This document shows positions 63,859 to 64,000 of a stretch of 64,000 bases of DNA, piece by piece (within the stretch, counting starts at the first letter, position 1; the number at the start of each line of letters is the position of its first letter). The notes beneath the pieces were generated by a model. That model was not told the origin of the DNA. It was given only the letters and a program-made list of their open reading frames with translations, and made no database searches. The position numbers were made by a program, and so were the translations under genes. The stretch is from Rhizobium leguminosarum (GTDB lineage Bacteria; Pseudomonadota; Alphaproteobacteria; Rhizobiales; Rhizobiaceae): NCBI RefSeq assembly GCF_001679785.1, contig NZ_CP016286.1, forward strand, positions 2,232,001-2,296,000, in the 5' to 3' direction.

Positions 63859-64000
63859 TCCGGCTTTCCAGGGCCCATTCGGCAGAACCCCGATCGTCTG
63901 ACCTCGATGTGCCAGCCGCGCGTTAGCCGACATTGGCGGTCATGTTTTCCTTCCTGTTTGTCGTGCCCCGGCCACCCTTGTTGACCGGCGACCGGCGCGA

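Noticed and set aside
1..64000. Search for CRISPR arrays, tRNA or rRNA genes, and transposases
   Set aside because: No regularly spaced direct repeats, cloverleaf-like conserved tRNA motifs, rRNA segments or transposase motifs were recognised by eye. A dedicated scan would be needed to exclude a single tRNA.

Overview
The window is about 64 kb of GC-rich DNA with the gene style of an alphaproteobacterium of the Rhizobiaceae, most likely a Rhizobium of the leguminosarum/etli type. Evidence is the many ABC sugar importers with UgpC-like ATPases, ROK, LysR and MocR regulators, a LacA-like GH42 beta-galactosidase, an orphan ectoine-synthase-like gene, and the short palindromic intergenic repeats typical of rhizobial replicons. 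No rRNA, tRNA, CRISPR array, transposase or plasmid replication gene was seen. The mix of catabolic, regulatory and stress genes, with several decayed genes, suggests an accessory part of a chromosome or a large secondary replicon.

Layout. 1-7 kb: an XRE/MmyB regulator divergent from an SDR gene, small charged proteins, two DUF1772 genes (one frameshifted, one cut at its 5' end), two broken TetR genes, an AHSA1/SRPBCC protein and a DUF4168 secreted protein. 7-8.5 kb: an orphan ectC-like gene divergent from a LysR regulator. 8.7-15.4 kb: a tightly packed six-gene signalling operon, namely a GGDEF/EAL protein, a degenerate HATPase-like protein, a STAS-like/methyltransferase fusion, a Cache-HAMP-SpoIIE phosphatase, a second HATPase and a STAS protein. 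It reads as a membrane-sensed partner-switching system tied to cyclic-di-GMP and is the most unusual system here. 15.7-19.5 kb: LprI-like and glycine-rich secreted proteins, a Tat-exported metallo-beta-lactamase-fold hydrolase and a divergent LysR.

19.5-29.7 kb: a beta-galactoside uptake and hydrolysis locus (binding protein, two permeases, ATPase, GH42 enzyme) with a divergent ROK regulator. A 481-bp partial copy of the enzyme's 3' end lies about 2 kb away. 30-41 kb: two cupins, an APH-like kinase, a DEDD exonuclease, a MocR/EamA divergent pair, a methyl-accepting chemotaxis protein, a frameshifted DUF4440 gene, a CHASE4 kinase with a stand-alone receiver, and a GNAT enzyme. 41-50 kb: a large frameshifted AAA-LuxR regulator, GST and alpha/beta hydrolase genes, a phosphotriesterase-like enzyme, a beta-propeller protein, and a TPR-like/HTH regulator divergent from DUF899. 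50-52 kb: a PPP-type phosphatase divergent from an RNA ligase.

52-59.4 kb: a six-gene Ugp-like operon (binding protein, two permeases, ATPase, glycerophosphodiesterase, inositol-monophosphatase family enzyme) under a divergent ROK regulator. The gene set suggests import of a phosphodiester, its cleavage, then dephosphorylation. 59.6-64 kb: a transglutaminase-like protein, an LLM flavin oxidoreductase, an AraC regulator and a phytanoyl-CoA dioxygenase family protein.

At least four reading frames are each interrupted by what looks like one missing base (near 2791, 3906, 37839 and 43328). These are either recent pseudogenes or sequencing errors. All functional calls rest on reading motifs by eye; no database search was run.
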